Below are positions 45,287 to 55,324 of a stretch of 64,000 nt of DNA, piece by piece. The notes beneath the pieces are model-generated. The model worked only from the letters and a program-made list of their open reading frames with translations, made no database searches and was not told where the DNA came from. The position numbers and the translations under genes are program-made. How positions within the stretch are numbered: position 1 is the first letter of the stretch; each line of letters begins with the position of its first letter. Origin of the DNA: Wurfbainia villosa (Eukaryota > Streptophyta > Magnoliopsida > Zingiberales > Zingiberaceae); assembly GCA_025175895.1 (NCBI GenBank), contig CM045993.1, positions 50,906,621-50,970,620 on the forward strand. The letters run 5' to 3'.

Positions 45287-46468
45287 TGTTAGGGCAATCT
45301 CTTGCCATGATTAGGTTTTGATGTGTGTGGCAAAGAGTTTAAGTTAGTTTGTTATGTTGATTTGATATGTGCGTTGAAGTCGTGCAGGACTTAGTAATTC
45401 GCACATGGAGCCGTGGCGAGTTTCACATCTCATGACTCGGTCCTTGAGTCGGTGAAGGATTGCTTTGCGGAAGCCGTGCGCTTGGAGCATCCGGGACCGC
45501 GACGAGAAGCTTGGTGAAGCCGAGGAAGTAGACTTGAGGCAAGAGACGCGAAGCGAACATTGCGAGCCGCGCGCGCTGATCTGCAGGGACGTGGCCGAGA
45601 ACGAAGAGAACTTCGGCGAGGACTCGAAGGATGAGAGCGAATGTAACCCGGGAAGGGGTAGTAGCTCGTAGGTGAAACTTGGCCATTTGGCTAAGTGTCG
45701 GATGGGATTTCGACACGGATCGCGCCATGGAATGGCAATGACCGCTTCCAGTCGATTGGGTTCGACTGGTGTCTGACTCATGGGCATTTAGCCCAAGCAG
45801 TCGACCGCCGACCGGTGGCCGATCGCGATGTCGACATCGGCCGCGCCAAGGACGACAATGATCGATGTCACCGACCTCGTTGAGGACTCGACTGATCGAG
45901 CACCAGTCGACTGATGGTGCCATCAGTCGACTGATGCCAATACCGTTGGATGGAATCCAACGTGGAAAGCGGCCGTTATTGGGCAACGGCTACGGGATCA
46001 GTCGACTGATCGAGGGAATCAGTCGACTGATCATGTGTCAACGGGAAGAAACCCTCTTCCTCTAAAAAAAGGAAGGGGATGAGGCTTTGGGAGGCTAATG
46101 CTTATGCTCTAATACTCTCCCAAAGTTCCCTAAAGCTTTCCATCCTCTTACTTGAGCTTATTTCCATTATATTTGTAAGAGGAGTGTTTTTGTATAAAGA
46201 GGTTACCTCCACCTAGCTTTGTGCAAAGGAGAGATCTAGTGGATAGATTGTGGAGTGATTCACCGTGGATGAATCGGACCGTGGATTAGCGGCGTAGCCG
46301 TGAACCACGTTACATCTCGTGTTTGTATTGCTTATTTATATTTTGCTTGTCTTTATTTATATATTTGCATATTCCTCTTGCCCTAACATTTTGTAGACGA
46401 GCAAAATACGATATCCAATGAACGAGGGCTATTCACCCCCCTCTAGCCGGCCGTACCGATCCCCTACA
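45287..46468 (+). repeat. 3' LTR of TR-GAG2
   Basis: 1182 bp. The 30-bp hairpin is kept at 45904-45933. Differences from the 5' LTR are concentrated at 45485-45640 and 45715-45870 as many 1-4 bp indels; the rest is nearly identical. Confidence 0.93.
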
Positions 46469-47447
46469 CGGCACCCCTCGGAGGTAAAATTCTTCAATCA
46501 GTCGGGCATACAAGGCCCTTGCGAGCAAGCGAGCAAGCTGTTGGCAGAGGTATCTACTCTTTCTTTTCCTCCTCTTCACTATGGGTATCTCTATATGCCG
46601 ATGTATACTGATAGTTTTTCCTTCCCTTTAGGCCTCTACCCAACATAACAAAATGGTGGTTCAGCTGGCCCAATTCCAATCTAGTGTGGAGACTCGCCAC
46701 TTTGCCGCCGTATCACAACAAAAAGAGCTCGTTCGGCGGTTAAACGAGCAAGAGGCAAAGGAGGCAGACCTTAGGGGCCAGTGCGAAGATGCCATGATGC
46801 AACTAGCCCTGGTCCAAAGCGAGAAAGAGGAGCTGTAAAGAAAAAATGAAGAACTTGAACAACGCCTCTTCTTACAATCCAGTGAACTGCAACAGGTAGA
46901 TGTCCTGACCCGTGAACTGAAGGAGTACAAGGGGTATCTTGGGGACGCCATGATCAAGGCTGCTGACTCCTCGACTACTATTATACAGCTTCAACAAGAG
47001 CGCCACCGGCTTAAACTGGAGCGTTAAACATGGGAAGCTACCAAGGAATCTTGTACAGAGAAATGTCAGGAGCTTTCCTCCATGGTGGCGGCTCTTTCTC
47101 GAACTTTATCACCGGTGGCTCAGCAACAGTCTACCCTTCACAAAGAGTACTTTGAAGCTCTTTCATCTCTAGGACGGCAAGCTATACATGCAGCCACCGA
47201 AAGAGATGCCCTGGCGGCTAAATTAGCGGAAAGTCAAGCCCAGGTGGCTGAATGTCAAGACCAGCTGAAAGAGCAAGAAGCCGACCTCAAAGGACGCTAT
47301 GTCAAGAAGGGGGTAGATTTATTTATACTAGGTTTTGAGGGGTCCTCGGCTCAAAATGCCGAACAAGGATACCCGCCTCCCGGCACGGACACTAGCTATT
47401 TAGATCCCACGGAGGCGCTAGCTAAAGTGTCCGCCCGAACTTTTTGA

Positions 47448-47835
47448 ACTGTAACTCCTACTATTCTCCTTTTTAGTAATTTTGTCAATAGCCTCTCTTT
47501 TGCTTCTGAATGATGAATTTATCCATATGTTCAGTTGTCATTATCTTGTCATGTTTCTTGACGGGTCGGGAATTCTGGACCAATTTTAAACTACTCTCTT
47601 TTTGCACTGTTATCTCTTTTTCCGTGTCGTATGGCGCAATCACCTTGTTGGTTCGGGGACTTTTTTGGGAGGTCTTGAATGACATTATTCATATCCAATC
47701 CGATTTTGGTTCGGGGATTTGCTCGAAGGGTCTGGCCCGATATCATTCACATCCGTCCCGATTTCGGCTCGGGGATTTGCTTTAAATGACTCTTGCCTAT
47801 TGGTTTTCCCCCTTCCTTTTACTGCTTCGGAAACT
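47448..47835 (+). other. Spacer between antisense genes 1 and 2
   Basis: No conserved coding sequence. It contains two similar phrases around 47695 and 47755 (TCCGATTTTGGTTCGGGGAT / CCCGATTTCGGCTCGGGGAT), an imperfect repeat. Confidence 0.5.
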
Positions 47836-48405
47836 ATGTCAATCTCTTCGTCTTCTTCCCCTTCCCAAGAACTTCTGCCGTCGCTTTTCTTCCATTATAA
47901 ATCATTGCCCTCCATGTCTTCGTCCTCCTATCTCACTATCATGGCTTCAGAGGGGCACCCCATCGAAATTTCTTCAAATTCAGAATCTTTCGAGCTGCAG
48001 GATTGGGTTTCTGAAGACACTGAAGATTCGGAGACCCGCTCAACTGCCACTTCAGTTTTTTGTCCTCTTCCTTTTCCGCCTCACACTCCAACTCCAACCC
48101 CTCCTACAGGGAGGTTCTTTCGTGCTCCCTTCCCTTCCTTCCGCAATAGAGTGTGGAATCCTCCCTTCACATGGGAGTATACAGTGGGAGACCCCCGTGC
48201 CGCTGCCGAACTTCCTCCACTTCCACCAGCGCTGGCTTTCATCCCAGTCCCCCCGGCGGAAGCTCATCCTTCTCCGTTTGATGAAGGTCCATCAGTCATT
48301 CCTCCGTCTCAAGGCGAGCGCTTCAAGGTCATCTTGGCGCCCTCTCCCCCCAAAGAGACCTCTCCCGCTTTGTTTGTTAGGAGTAATCAGAGAAAATCTG
48401 TATAG
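47836..48405 (+). CDS. Antisense gene 2: Ser/Pro-rich protein of unknown function
   Basis: An open frame of 190 codons from ATG 47836 (MSISSSSSPSQELLPSLFF) to TAG at 48405. It is followed by AATAAA at 48437-48442, a plausible poly(A) signal. The middle reads TPTPPTGRFFRAPFPSFRNR and VWNPPFTWEYTVGDPRAAAE; no domain is recognised. It lies on the plus strand inside the Tat element. It may be a real accessory gene or an N-terminal exon of a longer gene. Confidence 0.4.
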   Translation: MSISSSSSPSQELLPSLFFHYKSLPSMSSSSYLTIMASEGHPIEISSNSESFELQDWVSEDTEDSETRSTATSVFCPLPFPPHTPTPTPPTGRFFRAPFPSFRNRVWNPPFTWEYTVGDPRAAAELPPLPPALAFIPVPPAEAHPSPFDEGPSVIPPSQGERFKVILAPSPPKETSPALFVRSNQRKSV

Positions 48406-48686
48406 ATCAAGTTAATGTAATCATTTCAAATATATCAATAAAAACGAGGGAGGGAACTTGATGTTTGCTTTTGTCTTTTTCTCGTAGAAGTAAGGTTTCT
48501 GTCTTCAAAAGGACTGTAATCTGGTCCGAACATACCTTCTTCTATCATCGCCCGGGGATTCGGACCCTCTTAATTACAGTTATAGTCCCGTTGACCTTCC
48601 CCCTACTGCCCCCACGTTTCCTCTTCTTTACTGGCATTTATTATCCCTATTTCTTCTACCAATAAATGCACTTTCCCCTTCGTCGC

Positions 48687-48694
48687 TATAAAAA
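48687..48694 (+). promoter_or_regulatory. TATA box of antisense gene 3
   Basis: TATAAAAA, 53 bp before the ATG at 48747 and within CT-rich DNA. It suggests a separate plus-strand transcript. Confidence 0.5.
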
Positions 48695-48746
48695 CCTCCG
48701 CCCCTTACCTGATAGCTTCCATCCTTTCCCTTTCCTTTTATTTGCC

Positions 48747-48947
48747 ATGGACAGAATATCTGAACAGGGTAGCAGTTCCTCTCCTGCTGAAGAGCAGATA
48801 AACGAATGCCGCTACATATCTAGCCTGGAGGAGCAAGTGAAGTATTTACAACAATGGTTGAAGGAAACTTCCGCCAGCAATTGCTCCCTACGTCAACAAC
48901 TGGTCGGGTCCCAAAAGGAACTGGCCAAGCAAATCTTCCTGCAGTAG
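48747..48947 (+). CDS. Antisense gene 3: small coiled-coil protein (66 aa)
   Basis: ATG 48747 to TAG 48947. The protein begins MDRISEQGSSSSPAEEQINE and continues as a heptad-rich helix (SSLEEQVKYLQQWLKETSAS). No known family is recognised. The TATA box upstream supports transcription, but the length is small and the frame may be the remnant of a longer coiled-coil gene like the one at 51132-52731. Confidence 0.4.
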   Translation: MDRISEQGSSSSPAEEQINECRYISSLEEQVKYLQQWLKETSASNCSLRQQLVGSQKELAKQIFLQ

Positions 48948-49339
48948 TCTTACCGCCGACAATTACTGTGCCATTCCCGACCGCACAAAGGAGCTCCATC
49001 CGTTCCTCCCAACAAAGAACTATAATACTCAAGATGTATAAGGGTTTCTGTTTGTTATTTTCCCTTGTAAATGACTCAGAATACGTAATTCTCTCGCATC
49101 AATGAACTTTCTCAGTTTATCTTCTTTCTCCAGTATCTTCTGAGTTGTGCCACGCTTTACTTCTTTCGTATTCACATAGACTCACATATAACTGAGGCAT
49201 ATTTTGGCTCTTCCGCCTTTTTACTCTGCTGGGTATATAGAACCATTAAATGAGCCAACTCTGCTATTTTACAGGAATAAAACAATACAAAGTTAAACAA
49301 GGACTTCAACTTCTCCCACTTTACGGGGACAAAAAGTGA
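48948..49339 (+). other. Spacer before the tandem array
   Basis: No gene recognised. The end grades into degenerate forms of the array unit from about 49280 (TTTACGGGGACAAAAAG). Confidence 0.5.
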
Positions 49340-50745
49340 TACATAACTGAGGAGATCTCAGTTCTTTCATTCCGCCACCACACGGGGATTTCTTCCGCTT
49401 CGCAGGGATAAAAAGTTAAGTATAACCGAATAAATTTCGGTTCTTCCGTTCCGCCACCACACGGGGATATCTTCCGCTTCGCGGGGATAGAAATTTATAT
49501 ATATAATACATAACCGAGGAATCTCGATTCTTCCATTCCGCTACCGCACGGGGATATCTTCCGCTTCGCGGGGATAGAAATTTATACATATAATACATAA
49601 CCGAGGAATCTCGGTTCTTCCGTTCTGCCACCGCACGGGGATATCTTCCGCTTCGCGGGGATAGAAATTTTGAGTATAACCGAATGAATTTCGGTTCTTC
49701 CGTTCCGCCACCACACGGGGATATCTTTCGCTTCGCCTCGCGGGGATAGAAATTTATACATATACGCTCACGGGGATAGAAATTTTGAGTATAACCGAAT
49801 GAATTTCGGTTCTTCCGTTCCGCCACCACACGGGGATATCTTCCGCTTCGCCTCGCGGGGATAGAAATTTATACATATAATACATAACCGAGGAATCTCG
49901 GTTCTTCCGTTCCGCCACCGCACGGGGATATCTTTCGCTTCGCCTCACGGGGATAGAAATTTATATATATATAAAATACATAACCGAGGAATCTCGGTTC
50001 TTCCGCTCGCCACCGCGACGGATATCTTCGCGGATAGAAATTTTGAGTATAACCAATGAATTTCGGTTCTTCCGCTCCGCCACCACACGGATATCTTCCG
50101 CTACCATGGATAGAAATTTATACATATAATACATAACCGAGGAATCTCGGTTCTTCCGTTCCGCCACCGCGACGGGATATCTTCACTTCTGGGATAGAAA
50201 TTTTGAGTATAACCGAATGAATTTTGCTTCCATTCCGCCACCGCACGGGGATATCTTCCGCTTCGCGGGGATAGAAATTTATACATATAATACATAACCG
50301 AGGAATCTCGGTTCTTCCGTTCCGCCACCGCACGGGGATATCTTCCGCTTCGCCTCGCGGGGATAGAAATTTATATATATATATAATACATAACCGAGGA
50401 ATCTCGGTTCTTCCGTTCCGCCACCGCACGGGGATATCTTCCGCTTCGCCTCGCGGGGATAGAAATTTTGAGTATAACCGAATGAATTTCGGTTCTTCCG
50501 TTCCGCCACCACACGGGGATATCTTCCGCTTCGCCTCGCGGGGATAGAAATTTATATATATATATATATAATACATAACCGAGGAATCTCAGTTCTTCCG
50601 TTCCGCCACCGCACGGGGATATCTTCCGCTTCGCCTCGCGGGGATAGAAATTTATATATATAATACATAACCGAGGAATCTCGGTTCTTCCGTTCCGCCA
50701 TCGCACGGAGATATCTTCGGCTTCGCCTCGCGGGGATAGAAATTG
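49340..50745 (+). repeat. Tandem array of about 16 units (80-105 bp) in the Tat element
   Basis: Each unit has a short inverted repeat, then TTCTTCCGTTCCGCCACCGC, then ACGGGGATATCTTCCGCTTC, then GCGGGGATAGAAATTT and an (AT)-rich tail of varied length. Two unit types alternate: AACCGAG-GAAT-CTCGGTT with a TATACATATAATACAT tail, and AACCGAA-TGAA-TTTCGGTT with a short TTTGAGTAT tail. Units at 49990-50230 are degraded by small deletions. Long minus-strand frames through the array encode repetitive peptides and are not called as genes. Arrays between pol and the 3' LTR are typical of Tat elements. Confidence 0.92.
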
Positions 50746-50976
50746 AGTATATATGGCTCAGAAGCCATCAGCATAAAGGAGGCAACGTTTTCATATCATC
50801 CCTCTTTTGTGCTTGTCTTCTGAAGGGAACGCCTATATCCGCCCCTTCCTATGCAAATGAAGGCTTTAGTACATAACGGGCCATTTAGAAAAAATAACCC
50901 TTCTTTCCCTTTCACTTAGGGCCTCCTTCACCACAGACGAGGAGCCCAATAATGGCTACAAGCCCACTCTCCTCCC

Positions 50977-50984
50977 TTTTATAG
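50977..50984 (+). promoter_or_regulatory. Possible TATA box of antisense gene 4
   Basis: TTTTATAG in CT-rich DNA, about 150 bp before ATG 51132. Weaker than the two other boxes in this cluster. Confidence 0.3.
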
Positions 50985-51131
50985 GGGATCCTTTTGTCTT
51001 CGTTTCTTTTGCTATCTTCATCCCTTTGCCTTTTCTTCTCCTTCTTCTCCGTCTGTTCGTTCCTCCGCCGCCATACTCCATTGCCTCAATCCCTTTTTTT
51101 AGCCCTTTCTCTTTATTCTCAGACCCTCAAA

Positions 51132-52731
51132 ATGCATTCTACCTTCCAGGAGATAGCGGGTCGTTATCCACATCGCAAGAGGAAGGCCACCACCGCTCGG
51201 CCTCTTCTTCTTCACTTTCCCGGCCACCACCACACTGCTTCATCTCGTCTGCCTTCCTCTCCTCCCCTGCATCCCTTGTTACACCGAGGAAATCGGGACA
51301 ATTAGTCCTTCCTCGATTTCTCCGGCATTTACAAACCCTAGCTCTCATACTTTTTCTCCCTCTGCCACCAATATTCAGAAGTCGCCTTCTCCTTCACTGC
51401 AACCTGAGGATGAACCTGGGGAGGATGCACTTCCCTGTCAGCCGATGACAGAGGCTGGCTCACCCTTGTCTTCTATCTCCCCTGAATACCATTCTTCCTC
51501 CGAACCCAGGGCGGTTGATATCCCCTTACTGCAAACTTCCCCCTCCACTCATCGCCTGAAGAGCCCTTCTCCCACAAATATCATCCCCCTTCTCCCCATC
51601 ACCAGTGAACTTCCCACCTCAGTATCATCCGTCCCATCTTCTTCCTTTTCTCCCAGGAGTCTTCGGATCCTGAACTTAGAGGAAGTGGTTCATCGCATGG
51701 AAAGCCTATGCCATGCTCTGGATTTGGTATGTTTTCTCAATTAGCTTCCTTAGCTTTGTCTTACTAACCGATTTCTTTTCCACAACCGACATGCAGGCCT
51801 TGACCAACCATCAAGAATTGGATCACTCCCTCCATCAATATCGGGCTCAAGCTCAAGAATGGGAGCGGCAACAACGGGAAGATTTGGCGAATACTCAGAA
51901 TCAGGAACGACTCTGCAGTAACAATTGCACTGCAGGAGCAATTAGCCAAGCTCGCCAACAAATTCGTAAGGATGTCGATACTATTATGCAGCTGCTAAGG
52001 GAACAATAAATATCGATGTGGAGCCACCCGTCCCCCAGCGGGAAGTCCAACCGGCTCCTCTTGATAAGGAGTCTTCCTCGGCTCAAGAGTTAATAAGTCT
52101 TCAGGGGCAGGTAACAGAGCTCCTCAAGGGGAAGCAACAGGATTCTGACACCATCACTCGCCTTCAGGTTCAATACCGACAAGCACAGGATAAGATAGGA
52201 GACCTCTGCACCCTCTTGTGCAAGGAGGTACAAGAAAACTCATCCCTCATAAATTCCAGGGTGCAAGCTCACGCCCGTCTACGCAGGCAAGAGACTTCCC
52301 TCCAGAGGCTGGGCACTGAACTCGCCCGAACCAGATCTTATTCTGAAGCAGTGGAGGGGATTTCAGCTTCTATGCGTCAAAATATGATGGAGATGACACA
52401 CCTTGTGCAACAGGACCAAAATTCTAGAGCCGACGATGTTTCCATACTAGCTGATGCTATTATGGAGGTGTCGCGCCGCTATGTTGATGTATGCCGAGAA
52501 CTTCAAGAACAACAAGAAAAATGCCAAAGGCTTCATCGAGAGCGAAGCCCTGACCATCCGAACCGCCAGGAGCGACTCATCATTTTACTGCGCGCCACTT
52601 ATCAGGACGGATTTAATGAAGCGGTTTGGCAGTATGCCGACCAAGGATTACCTCCTCCAACTTATCCTTCATTTTCTTTAAATTGGGAGACTGGCTTTCG
52701 ACGTTATCCTCCCGACCGATTTAAGCTGTAA
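51132..52731 (+). pseudogene. Antisense gene 4: Pro/Ser-rich, coiled-coil protein with an intron
   Basis: From ATG 51132 the coding signal moves through frames (Ser/Pro-rich) to a clear frame at about 51305-51726. A short GT-AG intron (51727-51796, GTATGT...ACATGCAG) joins HALDL to ALTNHQELDHSLHQY. A coiled coil follows (QEWERQQREDLANTQ), a frameshift near 52000-52010, then 237 codons of further coiled coil (ELISLQGQVTELLKG, ELARTRSYSEAVEGISAS, VCRELQEQQEKCQRLH) with the C-terminus GFRRYPPDRFKL at 52731. No known domain was recognised. The stop codon is only 200 bp from the end of pol, so the two genes are convergent. Confidence 0.55.
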
Positions 52732-52929
52732 TTCAATATCTTGTTTTGAAATGGGAATTTCCTTTCCATTTTCTTTATCTTCTTCAAGATTTATTAACAG
52801 TACCGTATTGTTCTTGTAAATAACTCCTTAATGAAATTTGGAGAGTACTTGACATCTAATTAATGCGATCAAGTTAAGAAGTACACCCCTTCGGAGTCTC
52901 ATAATTTCTCTTCTTCTATTCCCTACTTC
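52732..52929. other. Convergent gap between antisense gene 4 and pol
   Basis: AT-rich, with no coding sequence. It holds AATGAAATTTGG-type poly(A)-like words on the plus strand near 52830. Confidence 0.5.
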
Positions 52930-53636
52930 TCATACAGTGTGAAAAAGTTTTAAATGAATGGCATTCCAAGGTCGTGGAAGCTCTTTGCCTTGGTCATCTT
53001 TCAGATAATATGCTGACCCTGCTACGCGCATTATTTCATAGGGTCCTTCCCAGTTTGGAGCTAGCTTTCTGGGGTCTCCAGCGGGATTAACTTTACGCAA
53101 AACCCAATCCCCTTCTTGAAATCTTCGAGGCATCACTTTCTTATTAAAGGCTCGTTGCACTCTTTGCTTGTAAAATTCCGCTCGCCTCCGTGCCATCTCC
53201 CGCTTTTCCTCCACCAAGTCCAATTCAGTGCTTCGGATAAGTTGGTTCTGATTTTGTTCGTACGCCTTTATCCGAGCGCTATTTAACAGAACTTCGACCG
53301 AAATAACAGCTTTCGTCCCGTACACCAAACTGAAGGGAGTTTCTCCTGTTGTTGTCTTGGGTGTAGTTCGATAGGCCCACAGGACGCTTGGTAACTCTTC
53401 TACCCAGTTTCCCCTCTGAGCCCCCAATTTGGTCTTTAATCCTTGAATGAGGATCCTGTTAGTCACCTCCACTTGCCCGTTCGCTTGAGGGTGAGCTACC
53501 GAAGTGAAAGCCTGCTGAATGTTGAGACTTTGGCACCATTCTTGGATCTTTTTTCCTTGGAACTGTCGTCCATTGTCACTGACTATTTTTCGAGGAATAC
53601 CGTATCGACAAACAATATTTTTCCATAAGAACTGTA
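52930..53636 (-). pseudogene. Tat pol: integrase, C-terminal half
   Basis: Minus strand. After a frameshift near 53637-53650 the integrase core continues (QFLWKNIVCRYGIPRKIVSD, FTSVAHPQANGQVEVTNRI), holding the second Asp and the Glu of the D,D-35-E triad. The C-terminal domain follows (LPSVLWAYRTTPKTTTGETP, LVYGTKAVISVEV, GDWVLRKVNPAGDPRKLAPN, WEGPYEIMRV), with a stop after LKLFHTV at 52930. No chromodomain is present, as expected for Tat elements. Confidence 0.88.
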
Positions 53637-54623
53637 TTACGACATTCTCGCACTCAAGCTAGCGGCTCTGGAAAAATAATCTACAGCCACCAATAAAAAC
53701 TTCTTCTGTAAAGGTGCCGCTGGCATCGGACCTACTATATCCATTCCCCATTGATCAAAAGGACAGGAAGAGACCACGACTTTCATTAACTCAGTCGGCC
53801 GTTCGGAACGGTTGCTATGCTTCTGACAAGTGGGGCAAGCTTGCACTATACGAGCTGCATTTTGCTGGAGAGTAGGCCAAAAATATCCTGCTAATAGGGC
53901 CTCCCTTGCTAAAGCTCTCCCTCCTAAATGATTGCTGCAGCAACCTTCATGAATCTCCCGAAGTACCCATTCCGCATCCTCATTTCCCAAGCATTTCAAT
54001 AAGGGTCGTTCGAAAGAAGTCTTGTATAAGTCTTCATTTAAGAGGGTGAACCGTTTGGCTCGGCTTATTAAAGTGGATGTCGCTATTTTTTCTTCAGGGA
54101 CCTTCCCGTGCCGTAAATAAGCTATGATGTCAGTCCTCCAATCAAGAATTAGGCTTGATTCGGGTGCGTCTTCCTCCACGCTGCATATTGCTAAGGAAGT
54201 ATGGATTTTCGTATGGACCGTTTTCGAGGACTTCATTCCTTCCATAGCACTAGCCATCCGAGCCAATTCATCTGCCTTCCCGTTATTCTCCCGCGGGATT
54301 TGCTTTAAGAGGACCTGACAGAATTGAGCTTTTTCTTTCTCAAAAGCCTTCAAGTACTTATGCAACCTTTCCTCTCGAACCGCAAAAGAACCTTGAAGTT
54401 GTGATATTACCAGCTGGGAATCCGAATGGATTATAATGGAAGAAGCCCCCACCGCTTTAGCAGCCTGCAATCCCGCTAGAATGGCTTCATATTCCGCCTC
54501 ATTATTAGATGCACGATATCCCAGGCGAACGACTAGTCGAGTTTCTTCACCATCAGGGGAAATTAATAGAACACCGACGTCGCCGCCTGAGATCCCAAGA
54601 ACCGCTTCACGAATATATTCCAT
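53637..54623 (-). pseudogene. Tat pol: second (archaeal-type) RNase H and integrase N-terminal half
   Basis: The second RNase H shows GVLLISPDGEE, then YRASNNEAEYEAILAGL, IIHSDSQLVISQLQGSF and IPRENNGKADELARMAS, with the expected acidic residues. A linker follows, then the integrase zinc motif (HEGCCSNHLGGRALAREALL, CPTCQKH) and the start of the core (FDQWGMDIVGPMPAA, first Asp). The frame is lost at YFSRAASLSARMS (stop 53637). The start of the RNase H is also shifted relative to the upstream frame near 54600. Confidence 0.9.
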
Positions 54624-55324
54624 GCCTCTGATCCCTCCTCTTTTGCTGCCGAACCATCTTCCGAGCCACAGGGTACCTCTGCTAGAAAATCAGCAAGCGC
54701 CTGGGCCTTGATAACCGTTCGGGGTTGATAGTGAATATCATACTCGCTTAGTTCTACCACCCATTTGGCCAATCTTCCAGAGAAATTGGGCTTAGTGACG
54801 ACCTTGCCCAGTTCGCTGTGAGTTAGAACGGTGATGGGATGAACCAAAAAGTACGGCCTTAATTTGCGGGCGGTTAGCACTAGGACATATGCCAACTTCT
54901 CCAGCTCCGTATAACGGAATTCCGCCCCCTTCAGGATATGGCTGGTATAATAAATAGGCTGCTGGTGAGAACCTTCTTGTTTCAATAATACCGAACTAAC
55001 GGCTTCCTCTGAGACGGCCAGATACATCCATAATGGTTCTCCAGCTATTGGTTTGGCTAGCAGTGGGAGTCCAGCCAAATATTTCTTCAACTCCTGGAAA
55101 GCCTGTTCACATTGATCATCCCACTGAAATTTAGTAGCCTTGCGCAGGATCTTGAAGAAAGGAAGCCCTTTGTCCGCCAATCTGGCTATGAATCGTGATA
55201 AAGAAACGATCCTGCCCACCAGCTTCTGGGTTTCCCGCAGATTAGCGGGTGACTTCATGTTACATAGTGCTTGCACCTTCTCAGGGTTTGCTTGCAACCC
55301 TTTCTCAGTCACAATGTACCCCAA
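54563..55324 (-). pseudogene. Tat pol: RT connection and first RNase H
   Basis: It begins after a deletion with GKFLGYIVTEKGLQANPEKV. The RT thumb/connection (LRETQKLVGRIVSLSRFIAR) and gypsy-type RNase H (EPLWMYLAVSEEAVSSVLL, QPIYYTSHILKGAEFRYTEL) follow, then YDIHYQPRTVIKAQALADFL. It overlaps the second RNase H frame by about 60 bp because of a frameshift. Confidence 0.9.

Larger units (their letters stand above)
41006..46468 (+). mobile_element. TR-GAG2: gag-only LTR retrotransposon with intact gag (5463 bp)
   Basis: LTRs 41006-42197 and 45287-46468 (TGTTAGGGC...CCCCTACA), Met-type primer site, one gag gene with no lesion, 1 kb of non-coding DNA, then five polypurine tracts. The flanks are CGACA (41001-41005) and CGGCA (46469-46473), a 5-bp duplication with one change. 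No trace of pol is present. It belongs to the same family as TR-GAG1. It lies inside antisense gene 1 of the Tat element, whose frame continues across it. Confidence 0.93.
39781..47447 (+). pseudogene. Antisense gene 1: plant 'putative gypsy-type transposon' (Transposase_28-like) protein, interrupted by TR-GAG2
   Basis: ATG at 39781, then in-frame TAA codons at 39892 and 39925, after which the frame is open to the first intron. The conserved block (FLNGYPAVSMVYLDLLNFYG, FTPNSFRILSGAHIVFQHLN, FHCFFQLKS) resembles the PF04195-type domain found as an extra gene in Tat elements. Predicted introns are about 40456-40532 (ends CTTGCAG) and 46550-46631 (GTATCT...CTTTAG). A Pro/Ser-rich stretch to 41005 is cut by TR-GAG2; the frame resumes at 46474 and, after intron 2, becomes a coiled coil (LAQFQSSVETRHFAAVSQQK and following) to 47447. 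Further stops lie near 46836 and 47026, and an indel near 40605. Function of the family is unknown. Confidence 0.75.

Noticed and set aside
49416..50706. Several overlapping minus-strand open frames of 60-152 codons with repeated peptides (VAERKNRDSSVMYY, KFLSPRSGRYPRA)
   Set aside because: They are readings of the tandem array in the Tat element. Frames differ only by unit length and tail; no start signal or conserved protein was seen, and the genes of this region are on the plus strand.
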